Shown here: one piece after another, positions 16,250 to 24,197 of the stretch
Layout: the number at the start of each line of letters is the position of its first letter
Numbering within the stretch: position 1 is the first letter of the stretch
Assembly (NCBI GenBank): GCA_011959285.1
Contig: BLLW01000003.1
Location: 17,636 to 81,635 of the forward strand
Length of the DNA: 64,000 nucleotides
Origin: Lachnospiraceae bacterium
Lineage (GTDB): Bacteria > Bacillota > Clostridia > Lachnospirales > Lachnospiraceae
Reading direction: 5' to 3'
Notes under the pieces: generated by a model
Told to the model about the DNA's origin: nothing
Database searches by the model: none
Seen by the model: the letters and a program-made list of their open reading frames with translations, nothing else
Translations under genes and position numbers: made by a program

Positions 16250-17171
16250 TGGGAAAGTGATTATAACGGGCGCGACCAGTTTTATAGGAAGAGCGTTGAT
16301 TGAGAAGATTCTAAAGATGCAGCAATATGAGATTATTGCAGTGGTTGCATCTGATTCACTGCGTAAAGAGAATATTCCCAAGTCGGAGCGTATAAAGATA
16401 ATAGAATCTGATTTAAAAGATATAGGCATGATAGAAAGAGATGTCGCGGATTCGGTGGCAGCGATTTATCATATTGGCTGGAGCAGCAGATTCAGTAACC
16501 CCCGGTATAACATAGAAGGACAGATGCAAAATGTGGATTATCTGAAAAAGGTTATCCATCTGGGAAAAAGGCTTGGATGCAGGAGGATTCTGGGAATTGG
16601 TTCCCAGGCGGAATGTGGGCGTGTGTCAGAGCCGATATCGGAATTGACTCCTGATCATCCAGAGACTGCTTATGCAGCTGCCAAATGCCGTGCCTATGAA
16701 ATGGGAATGGAACTATGCGGACGATACGGAATAGATTTTTATTGGTCACGGCTTCTTAGCGCATATGGTCCCGGAGATAAGATGCATACGATGATTATGT
16801 CTTGTCTTGATGCAGCGGTACATAAGAAGAAAGTTGAATTTACCAAATGCGGGCAAATCTGGGATTATATATATGTGGATGATGTGGCAGAAGCGTTGAT
16901 TAGAATTACTGATGTGGGTGCTCCGGGTGTCAAATATACGATTGCATCAGGTCATGGAAGGAAACTTGCAGATTATATTACTGATATTGCTAAAATTACG
17001 GAGGCTCCTTTTCTTCTTGAAGGAATCGGGAAGAAAGAATATGCAGATGGACAAGTCATGTATTTGGTGGGAGATATAAACCGATTGAACTTAGATACGG
17101 GGTTTCGGCCGATGGTTTCTTTTTCAGAGGGAATTCGGGCAACGCTTGAAGCTGGTTTTATATCAAAATGA
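16242..17171 (+). CDS. NAD-dependent epimerase/dehydratase (SDR)
   Basis: 309-aa extended short-chain dehydrogenase acting on nucleotide sugars. GATSFIGRALIEKIL near the N-terminus is the GxxGxxG cofactor loop. YAAAKCRAYEMG holds the catalytic YxxxK and YIYVDDVAEAL is the conserved C-terminal block. The ATG at 16242 overlaps the TPP gene by 8 bases and is preferred over the TTG at 16239. It most resembles UDP-sugar 4-epimerases, dehydratases or 4-ketoreductases. It probably acts on the same sugar as the TPP enzyme, for example by reducing the keto product. Confidence 0.88.
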   Translation: MSSGKVIITGATSFIGRALIEKILKMQQYEIIAVVASDSLRKENIPKSERIKIIESDLKDIGMIERDVADSVAAIYHIGWSSRFSNPRYNIEGQMQNVDYLKKVIHLGKRLGCRRILGIGSQAECGRVSEPISELTPDHPETAYAAAKCRAYEMGMELCGRYGIDFYWSRLLSAYGPGDKMHTMIMSCLDAAVHKKKVEFTKCGQIWDYIYVDDVAEALIRITDVGAPGVKYTIASGHGRKLADYITDIAKITEAPFLLEGIGKKEYADGQVMYLVGDINRLNLDTGFRPMVSFSEGIRATLEAGFISK

Positions 17172-17189
17172 AATGAGAGGAAATGGAAT

Positions 17190-18349
17190 ATGACAGCAAA
17201 GAAGTACGAAAGTTTTCAGCGATTATGTGGTCAATTTAGTAAGGAAACATTGAGGCAGGAATTGAGAAAAGAATATCAACCATATATAGATTATAGTCAA
17301 AATATATATATCTGGGGGACGGGTTTACTTGGCAGATTCGCGTGCAAGCAGCTGCAGCAGCTAAAATTGTGTGCGGGGGGGGGGTAAAAGCTTTTATTGA
17401 CAATGATAGAGTTATGACAGGAACATGGATTAATGATGTACCCGTTATTAGTCCTGATATGGTGGAAACTGATGATGTAATTATTATTTGTGCTAAATCT
17501 TTTATAGATATAGAGAGACAGATTAAAAGGAAATTACCCAATCCGAATCTGTCCTACCGCATTTTACCGTTGCTGGATGATAGATTTAAAGAGTGGGATA
17601 CGGTATTGTTAGATAGCTTAAATAAATTAGACATTTACAGAGAAGAGTACAAAAAGATGTTTGAAAAATGTGCAGATAAAATTTCAAGAGAGATATTGGA
17701 CTGCATATTAAATTATCGTTTTACAATGAAATCTATGTGGCTGCAAAAAGCGTATGACATAACTAACGAGAGTGGAAACGGCAGAGAATATTTCGATTTT
17801 GAGGTTATAAAATTAAGCAAAGATGAAGTGTTTGTTGATTGTGGAGGATATATAGGGGATACAGTTTTGGAATTTGTGAAAACGTCAGATAATATATATA
17901 AAAAGATTTATTATTTTGAGCCTAATATGAAAATCTATAACAAGGCGGAAGAAAACCTAAAAAATGTGCATGATGTTCTCCTTATGCAGTCGGGTGTCGG
18001 GGAAAAAGCAGGAGTTTTAAGTTTTGCTGGTGAGGGTGATTCCGGACATATAGATTATGAGGGAATGGAAACGATTAATATTGTTACGTTGGATGAGGTT
18101 GTAGCGGATCAACCCACTTTTATTAAAATGGACATAGAAGGAGCAGAATTATCAGCACTACAAGGTGCGTCAAAGCTGATACAGAAACATAGACCCAAAT
18201 TGGCAATCTGTGTTTATCATAAACCTGAGGATTTATTTGAAATTTTAGAATTCATTGATTCTTTTGGGATTAACTATAAATACTATTTTAGACACTATAC
18301 AAAGGGAGTTTCCGGAACAATTTTATATTGCATTCCACAGAGTGAATAG
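17190..18349 (+). CDS. Rossmann-like module plus FkbM methyltransferase, out of frame at G10
   Basis: Two reading frames form one gene. Residues 1-65 (from ATG 17190) begin the Rossmann-like module seen across the island (NIYIWGTGLLGRFACKQLQ). The G10 run at 17375-17384 then puts the frame into TAA. The next frame continues with VKAFIDNDRVMTGTWINDVPVI and an FkbM (Methyltransf_21) SAM domain: DEVFVDCGGYIGDTVLEF, IYYFEPN, and FIKMDIEGAELSAL. With G11 or G8 the whole reads as 386 or 385 aa. FkbM enzymes O-methylate sugars or other hydroxyls. As sequenced the gene is OFF. A poly-G run of this length in the middle of a coding region points to slipped-strand phase variation. Confidence 0.8.
17375..17384 (+). 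repeat. G10 homopolymer, candidate phase-variation switch
   Basis: Ten consecutive G within the FkbM gene. Ten G give a stop (GGG TAA) right after the run. Eight or eleven G join the upstream and downstream frames. It is the longest G run in the window. Confidence 0.85.
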
Positions 18350-18356
18350 GTAGGGT

Positions 18357-19397
18357 ATGAAAATACATGATTTTTTTCAGAACAAGAAAATGAATTATAT
18401 CATTGCCGAGATTTCTCAGAATCATGATGGCAGTCTGGGACAGGCGCATGCTTTTATTGACGCGGTAGCAGAAACAGGGGCGGACGCAATTAAGTTCCAG
18501 ACGCATATTGCAGAGGAGGAGAGTACGCCTGACGAGCCTTTTCGGGTCAGTTTCAGCTACTGTGATAAGACCAGATATGATTATTGGAAGCGCATGGAAT
18601 TTACGCTGGAACAGTGGCAGGGGTTGTATGATCATGCGGTGGAAAAAGGGCTGGATTTTCTGAGTTCTCCCTTTTCGGCGGCTGCTTTGGAGATGCTGGA
18701 TAAGGTTGGTGTGCCGGCATGGAAATTTGGCTCTGGGGAGGTTTTTAATGGTTTGCTGTTAAAGCGGGCGATAGGTACGGGAAAGCCGATTATACTTTCT
18801 ACAGGTCTGAGTACACTGGAAGAAATTGACAAGCAGGTTAAAATGGTCTGTGAGGCGGGTAATCCTTTGCTTCTGATGGAGTGTACGACAGCATACCCGT
18901 CAAAAGCAGAAGAAATACCAATAAAGATGATTACCCATTATCAAAAGCGTTATCATTGTCCGATTGGGATTTCAGATCATTCCGCTACGATTTATCCTTC
19001 TTTGGCGGCTGTCGCGCTTGGCGCAAGAGCGGTTGAAGTTCATGTAACGATGAGCAGGGAAATGTTTGGACCAGATGTAAAAGCTTCTGTGACAATAGAA
19101 GAGTTGAAACAAATTGTGGACGGCGCCGAATTTATCGGGAAAATGCTGGAAGTTCAGGAAGATAAAAGCCAGTTGCCGGATAACAAAAGGGAGTTAAGAA
19201 CGATATTTTCAAAAAGTATCTACGCAAAACACGATTTGAAATCAGGCGAAACCTTAAACGATGATTCTGTGGGAATAAAAAAACCATTTTGTATAGATGG
19301 CATAGCTGTTGAAGACTTTGATAAAGTAATGGGGAAGAGGATATTAATGGATATTGCCAAGGATACTGTGATTAAATGGGAGAATATTGAGAAATGA
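18357..19397 (+). CDS. neuB: N-acetylneuraminate/legionaminate-type synthase (NeuB family)
   Basis: Condenses phosphoenolpyruvate with an N-acylated hexosamine to make a nine-carbon nonulosonic acid in the cytosol. The TIM barrel covers ~10-270: IIAEISQNHDGSLGQAHAFI, ADAIKFQTH, WKFGSGEV, PIILSTGLST, GISDHS and AVEVHVT. The SAF (antifreeze-like) domain covers ~285-345 (SIYAKHDLKSGETL), the full family plan. ATG 18357 is used. An internal ATG at 18390 matches where homology begins and is a possible alternative. It overlaps the 2-epimerase gene by 4 bases (ATGA). Whether the product is sialic, legionaminic or another nonulosonic acid cannot be read here. Confidence 0.9.
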   Translation: MKIHDFFQNKKMNYIIAEISQNHDGSLGQAHAFIDAVAETGADAIKFQTHIAEEESTPDEPFRVSFSYCDKTRYDYWKRMEFTLEQWQGLYDHAVEKGLDFLSSPFSAAALEMLDKVGVPAWKFGSGEVFNGLLLKRAIGTGKPIILSTGLSTLEEIDKQVKMVCEAGNPLLLMECTTAYPSKAEEIPIKMITHYQKRYHCPIGISDHSATIYPSLAAVALGARAVEVHVTMSREMFGPDVKASVTIEELKQIVDGAEFIGKMLEVQEDKSQLPDNKRELRTIFSKSIYAKHDLKSGETLNDDSVGIKKPFCIDGIAVEDFDKVMGKRILMDIAKDTVIKWENIEK

Positions 19398-20539
19398 GAA
19401 AGATATGTGTTGTAGTTGCAAGCAGAGCCAATTACGGACGTGTAAAGCCGGTGCTGACGGCTATCAAAAACCATGAGGATTTGGAACTGCAGTTAGTGGT
19501 AGGAGCTTCTATGATGTTGGAGCGATATGGAAAAGCAGTTGAAGTAGTTGAAAAGGATGGTTTCGTTCCGGATAAGAAAATTTATTATATGCTTGAAGGA
19601 GAGAGCTTGAGCACGCAGGCAAAATCTACAGGGATAGGGATTATAGAATTGTCCACGACTTTTGAGGAATTAAAACCTGATGTAGTTATTACAGTAGCGG
19701 ATAGATTTGAGACAATGGCAACTGCTATAGCAGCCAGTTATCTGAATATACCGTTGGCTCACATTCAGGGCGGAGAAATTACGGGTAATATTGATGAAAC
19801 CGTGCGGCATGCGATTACTAAGCTGGCACATTACCATTTTCCAGCAACTGAGAAAAGCAAGGAACGATTGATAAAAATGGGAGAAGAAGAGTGGCGAGTC
19901 TTAAATACAGGCTGTCCCTCTATAGATACGCTAATGCAGCAGAGTCTGGAACTTAAAAACTGTGAAGGCTTTATAAATCAAGGAGTCGGCTTTCGTATGG
20001 ATCTTACAAAACCGTATATTTTGGTAGTACAGCATCCGGTCACATCAGAAGTAGATGATGGATATGAGCAGATAACGGAGACCCTTAATGCATTAAAGAA
20101 TTTTGAGGAACAGAAACTGGTGCTATGGCCTAACATCGATGCCGGCAGTGATAAAGTTTCTAAAGGAATCAGGGTATTCCGTGAACGTAATCGCATGCTG
20201 CCTTATAGATATTACAAAAATTTTCCGCCTGAGATTTATAATTGCCTGTTAGCAAATGCATCCTGTCTGGTGGGAAATTCCAGCTCATTTATCAGAGAGG
20301 CATCGTTCTTAGGAACTCCGGCAGTTATTGTAGGTGACCGTCAGGAAGGCAGGGAACACGGAGTTAATGTGATACAGGTAGACAATACCGGTGAAGAAAT
20401 ACGTAAGGCGGTTGAAAAGCAAATTGCACATGGAAGATATCCGTCTGAGACAATTTTTGGTAATGGAACTGCAGGGAAACAGATTGCAGATTATTTAGCA
20501 AAAGTTAAATTGGATATAAACAAGAGAATGACATATTGA
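19394..20539 (+). CDS. neuC: Hydrolysing NDP-GlcNAc 2-epimerase (NeuC/LegG family)
   Basis: 381-aa enzyme of the UDP-N-acetylglucosamine 2-epimerase fold that releases the free 2-epimer sugar used by the synthase encoded just before it. Family features are VVVASRANYGRVKP at the N-terminus, HIQGGEITGNIDETVRHAITKL with catalytic acidic and His residues, VQHPVTSE, and the C-terminal VGNSSSFIREASFLGTPAV nucleotide site. Members differ in using UDP- or GDP-linked di-N-acetyl sugars (sialic or legionaminic routes), and sequence alone does not decide. No CMP-nonulosonate synthetase (neuA) is present in the window. Confidence 0.9.
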   Translation: MRKICVVVASRANYGRVKPVLTAIKNHEDLELQLVVGASMMLERYGKAVEVVEKDGFVPDKKIYYMLEGESLSTQAKSTGIGIIELSTTFEELKPDVVITVADRFETMATAIAASYLNIPLAHIQGGEITGNIDETVRHAITKLAHYHFPATEKSKERLIKMGEEEWRVLNTGCPSIDTLMQQSLELKNCEGFINQGVGFRMDLTKPYILVVQHPVTSEVDDGYEQITETLNALKNFEEQKLVLWPNIDAGSDKVSKGIRVFRERNRMLPYRYYKNFPPEIYNCLLANASCLVGNSSSFIREASFLGTPAVIVGDRQEGREHGVNVIQVDNTGEEIRKAVEKQIAHGRYPSETIFGNGTAGKQIADYLAKVKLDINKRMTY

Positions 20540-20543
20540 GGTA

Positions 20544-21590
20544 ATGGAAAATATGGATTATGCAATTAAGCATTGGGAAGAGAATACTGATTTTGAAGAA
20601 TTGAAGAAGCGGATAGGTGAAAAAAAGATTGTCGTTTGGGGAGCATATATTGGCGGAAAGCATGTGAGAAGGATTTTGACGGAAAAAGGTTTTTCGGTCA
20701 AGTCTTATGTTGACGGGCATAAAAGTGCTTGTGAATATGATGATTTACCAATAATAAGACCAAATGAAAAAAATGAAGAAGATGTTTATATTTTTATCGC
20801 TGTAATTGGTGTGAGAAAAGAGATCATGCGCTACCTGAATGAGTGGAATATGAAGGAGGGGAATGATTATACATACATATCTAAAATGATTCCCAGTGTA
20901 GTGGTTACAGAGTGTACGGGGGGATATGCGGATCATAATGGGAATCGATTGGAGTGTAAGGATGATCAGATTCGATGTAGAATAGAATTCAAAGGATTCA
21001 ATAGCAGCATTAGAATTGGAAGAGATTTTGCTGCATTAAAAGGGGCTAAAATAACAGTGGAAAGTGGGTGCGAGGTAGTTATAGGCGATAGCATGCGATT
21101 GTGTGAGAATGTCGTTGTGGAGGTTTTGACAGATGGAAAGCTTAAAATAGGAAATAATTGCTTATGCTATAAAGATTCCAGAATAAGTTGTAAAGGAAAA
21201 GAAATAAGTTTGGGCAATTATGTAACCATGGGTGATAGATTTTTTTGTTCAAATAGCAAGTCTTCCGTCATAAGCATTGGCAATGACTGTATGTTTTCTC
21301 ATGATGTGAGTGTTTTAGCTGGTGGACATAGTATTTTTGATATAGAAACGAAAGAGAATGTTTCCATGAAACGGCAAAGGTGTGTCAAAATAGGAAATCA
21401 TGTATGGCTGGGTAAAAATGCAGTGATTTTGCATAATGCTGAAATCGGTAATGGCTGTATAGTGGGAGCTTCCAGTGTGGCGAAAATAAAGACGGGTGAC
21501 AATTGCATCATTGCAGGAAATCCGGCTAAAGTTATTAAAACAAACCACACATGGGATCGGAGAAGCGATATTGAGTTTGAGGATATTTAG
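20544..21590 (+). CDS. Hexapeptide acyltransferase with N-terminal Rossmann-like module
   Basis: 348-aa two-domain protein. Residues ~25-115 are the island's recurring module (KKIVVWGAYIGGKHVRRIL, then VKSYVDGH). Residues ~140-345 form a left-handed beta-helix of hexapeptide repeats (IGDSMRLCENV, IGNDCMFSHDVSVL, IGNHVWLGKNAVIL) ending in IVGASSVAKIK and IIAGNPAKVIK, the mark of CatB/LbH O- or N-acetyltransferases. The likely catalytic His lies in AGGHSIFD. It probably acetylates an amino or hydroxyl group of an island sugar. ATG 20544 is very close to its GAGG; the ATG at 20553 is an alternative. Confidence 0.85.
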   Translation: MENMDYAIKHWEENTDFEELKKRIGEKKIVVWGAYIGGKHVRRILTEKGFSVKSYVDGHKSACEYDDLPIIRPNEKNEEDVYIFIAVIGVRKEIMRYLNEWNMKEGNDYTYISKMIPSVVVTECTGGYADHNGNRLECKDDQIRCRIEFKGFNSSIRIGRDFAALKGAKITVESGCEVVIGDSMRLCENVVVEVLTDGKLKIGNNCLCYKDSRISCKGKEISLGNYVTMGDRFFCSNSKSSVISIGNDCMFSHDVSVLAGGHSIFDIETKENVSMKRQRCVKIGNHVWLGKNAVILHNAEIGNGCIVGASSVAKIKTGDNCIIAGNPAKVIKTNHTWDRRSDIEFEDI

Positions 21591-21636
21591 TATTGGCTGG
21601 GTGTTTTGAATATGATTTTGCTAAGGAGAGCAGGGA

Positions 21637-23094
21637 ATGCCTTATTGTTTTGACAGAAAAAGCCGGATTATAATTTTGGGGAAAAATATTCGCGCAGAGG
21701 ATCTTGAGGGTAATTTGGTAAAAAATGGATTTTGCAATTTGTGTATATGTGGCGGTGAATTAAACACAGTTATCCAAGATGAAAAGACGGATCAAGACGC
21801 GATATGGTTCCTTGCATTCCAGAATGCCAGAAGACACAAAGAGTTTGCCGTTAAATTACATGAACTAGGGATAAACAAAATTATCTTTTTGCCGACAGAT
21901 GAAGCAGTCAATTGGAAAGAAGCAATTCGCATAAGACAGATATACAATTATTTGCTGTATGGAGAAGCGGAAGAGGGGCTGCAGGTGCCGTTTTATGATG
22001 AAATAGTGAAGCGGTCGATTGATACGGCGAACGCAGTTATAAGTGAAGCGTGTGGAATGACCACCTTTTATGCCCGAATGGAAGCAATATTTGTTAATAA
22101 CCTTTACAAAAAATGCAGCAAAAGCGGGCATGCAATCAGTTTGCCGCTTGTAGGACATTATAGAAGTATGTTTGAAAAAATGGCAGGGCAGGATGCGGAG
22201 GAGTCAGATTACCAGGAGTACTGCGAAGAGCAGAGATTTACAAAGGAAAATTACGAAGAAAAAACATTTGACAGATATCAGCTATATTGTCTTTTTAAAA
22301 AAAATATAAACAGGGGAGAGTTCTTTTCTGCTTCTGCGTCAATTGTCGCAGGGAATAAAAATGGTGTGTTTCATATCAAAGAGGGACTACATAGAGCAGT
22401 GTTTTTGATGATGCAGGGATGGTCATATATTCCGGTGATGATTTCGACAAAAGAATTTCAGACAATATATCCTGAAGAAAAAATAGCAAAGGTACGGGAG
22501 TTTTTTGAGAAAAATCAAATCGATAAAACTGTCACGCCAATTGCACACCCTGCGTTTTATAGTTTTCCAGCAGAAAAGGAAACGATGGAGCCTTCCGTGT
22601 TGACAGCGGTTAAAAAATTATGGGGCATTGGAGGATTTTTTGGGAAAAAGATTTTAGATATGAGTGATTACAATTCTTATTTTGCCAGAAATATTGGAAG
22701 GGTATTATGGGATTGTGATGATGTAGTGATTGAAAGCCGTGAAACGGATGAAGTGAAGTTCCGACTGGCGGTTTTATATAATGATTTACTAAATATTCAA
22801 AATGTTAAAGTCGAGTATCAGTCTTCATTAAAACTATGCTCAAATTATGATATTGTTTTTCTGTTAGGGAAAATAAAATTCGATAGCGAAAACATTAATT
22901 TTCTGGTCTCTCTTGATTTGTACGTGCAGGATGCAGTGGTTTTTGAGTGCGACATGGAAGACAGCGAGGAACAGATTGGTTTATTTACAGCAAATACAGG
23001 TTTTGATGAATGTGTTTATCTGCATCAGTATTTTAGCGGAGCCAGAATGAGACAAGTTTTAGTTTTCAGACGAAAAAAGGAGAAATCAAAATGA
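21637..23094 (+). CDS. Unrecognised two-domain protein with methyltransferase-like C-terminus
   Basis: 485 aa with no confident family. Residues 1-90 look like another variant of the Rossmann-like module (SRIIILGKNIRAEDLEGNL). The middle part has GVFHIKEGLHRAVFLMMQG, similar to the substrate-contact block of ParB/nuclease-like families. The last ~150 residues follow the strand order of a SAM methyltransferase (KKILDMSDYNSYFARNIG, VVIESRETDEVKFRLAV, YDIVFLLGKI) but the usual glycine-rich loop is replaced. RBS AAGGAGAG precedes ATG 21637. It overlaps the next methyltransferase gene by 4 bases, so the pair is coupled. It may be a glycan-modifying enzyme or an accessory subunit for its neighbour. 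Confidence 0.5.
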   Translation: MPYCFDRKSRIIILGKNIRAEDLEGNLVKNGFCNLCICGGELNTVIQDEKTDQDAIWFLAFQNARRHKEFAVKLHELGINKIIFLPTDEAVNWKEAIRIRQIYNYLLYGEAEEGLQVPFYDEIVKRSIDTANAVISEACGMTTFYARMEAIFVNNLYKKCSKSGHAISLPLVGHYRSMFEKMAGQDAEESDYQEYCEEQRFTKENYEEKTFDRYQLYCLFKKNINRGEFFSASASIVAGNKNGVFHIKEGLHRAVFLMMQGWSYIPVMISTKEFQTIYPEEKIAKVREFFEKNQIDKTVTPIAHPAFYSFPAEKETMEPSVLTAVKKLWGIGGFFGKKILDMSDYNSYFARNIGRVLWDCDDVVIESRETDEVKFRLAVLYNDLLNIQNVKVEYQSSLKLCSNYDIVFLLGKIKFDSENINFLVSLDLYVQDAVVFECDMEDSEEQIGLFTANTGFDECVYLHQYFSGARMRQVLVFRRKKEKSK

Positions 23095-24128
23095 CAGATG
23101 CATTAAGAAAAGAATGGGATTCAATTATTAGGCGGTCTAATATATATATATACGGTGCAGCAAATACAGCGTCAAGGCTTTATGATTTTATTAAACAATT
23201 GGGGTATCAAGAAAATATGAAAGGATTTCTGGTAACAAATGCTGAAGATAATGTGCATGAATTATGCGGGCTGCCGGTTAGTGATGTACGTTACTTTAAT
23301 GATAAATCAGCTTGTATACTGGTTCCACATAAGGGAGTATATAAAAAGCAGATATGTGATTTGCTGGAATCATTGTCCTTTGAAAATATTTGTCCTGTAG
23401 GACAGTTGATAGAAAAGACCAGACAAGAAAGGCAAGAGCGTATCAAATTGGATCATGAAGAGGTGGGGTGGGAAAGTTATAACCTAAAATCGGAAGAAGA
23501 GAAAGAGAAAGATGCAGGTATGCGGGAAGTGATTCTGGCTGTCTTGAAAGATGGACAACCGGATTTTGGAGGTCTGGAGCCTTATCAGAGTCTGGAAGTG
23601 ATTGGGCTTAAAGGAAAACGACCTACCGCATATAGAATAAATGAATATGGATTGGGTCAGATATTAAGGAAGCAGGATGATGTTTTGGATATTGGATGCA
23701 ATTCTGGCTTTTTAGATATTTCAATAGCAGGAATGGTGCATTCTGTAACAGGCATTGAGTATGATGACAGCCTGGTCAAGGTGGCTGATTTGGCAGCAGA
23801 TTATTTGAACGTGTCAAATTGCGAGTTTTTAGTTGGTGATTTTAATGATTGGTATAAGGACAAAGGGATGGGCTCAAAATATAATGTTATTTTCTCGTTT
23901 GCTATCCATCATTGGCTGAATCTTCCTTCTAAAGAATATGTGGCGATGATTGACCAGATGCTTAAAGAGGATGGATATGTTTGTTTTGAATCACATATTT
24001 ATGGCGAAGATGCTGGATTTGACGAGTGCTATGAAGAATTTCTGAGACGGGGGTATCGCGTTGCGTGTGAAAAGATAATTAATGATGATGGTTTGCAGAA
24101 TAGGCAATATGTATTATTTCATAAATAA
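23091..24128 (+). CDS. Class I SAM methyltransferase with N-terminal Rossmann-like module
   Basis: 345 aa. Residues ~12-105 are the recurring module (NIYIYGAANTASRLYDFI, MKGFLVTNAED). Residues ~190-320 are a Methyltransf_11/25-type domain: DDVLDIGCNSGFLDISIAG is motif I with its glycine loop, VTGIEYDD is motif II, and FSFAIHHWL and EDGYVCFESH are later motifs. It probably methylates a sugar or acyl group of the island glycan. It starts inside the stop of the preceding gene (ATGA). Confidence 0.82.
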   Translation: MTDALRKEWDSIIRRSNIYIYGAANTASRLYDFIKQLGYQENMKGFLVTNAEDNVHELCGLPVSDVRYFNDKSACILVPHKGVYKKQICDLLESLSFENICPVGQLIEKTRQERQERIKLDHEEVGWESYNLKSEEEKEKDAGMREVILAVLKDGQPDFGGLEPYQSLEVIGLKGKRPTAYRINEYGLGQILRKQDDVLDIGCNSGFLDISIAGMVHSVTGIEYDDSLVKVADLAADYLNVSNCEFLVGDFNDWYKDKGMGSKYNVIFSFAIHHWLNLPSKEYVAMIDQMLKEDGYVCFESHIYGEDAGFDECYEEFLRRGYRVACEKIINDDGLQNRQYVLFHK

Positions 24129-24197
24129 AGTACAATATCCTGTATTGGCAGCAAATTGAAGAAATTTATAAAGCCCTGATGGGGGAAAGGCATAATA

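Noticed and set aside
20928..20933. G6 runs at 20928, near 955 and near 52363, and the C6 run near 33775
   Set aside because: All are in frame, only six long, and explained by Gly-Gly or Ser-Pro codons. Not called as phase switches.
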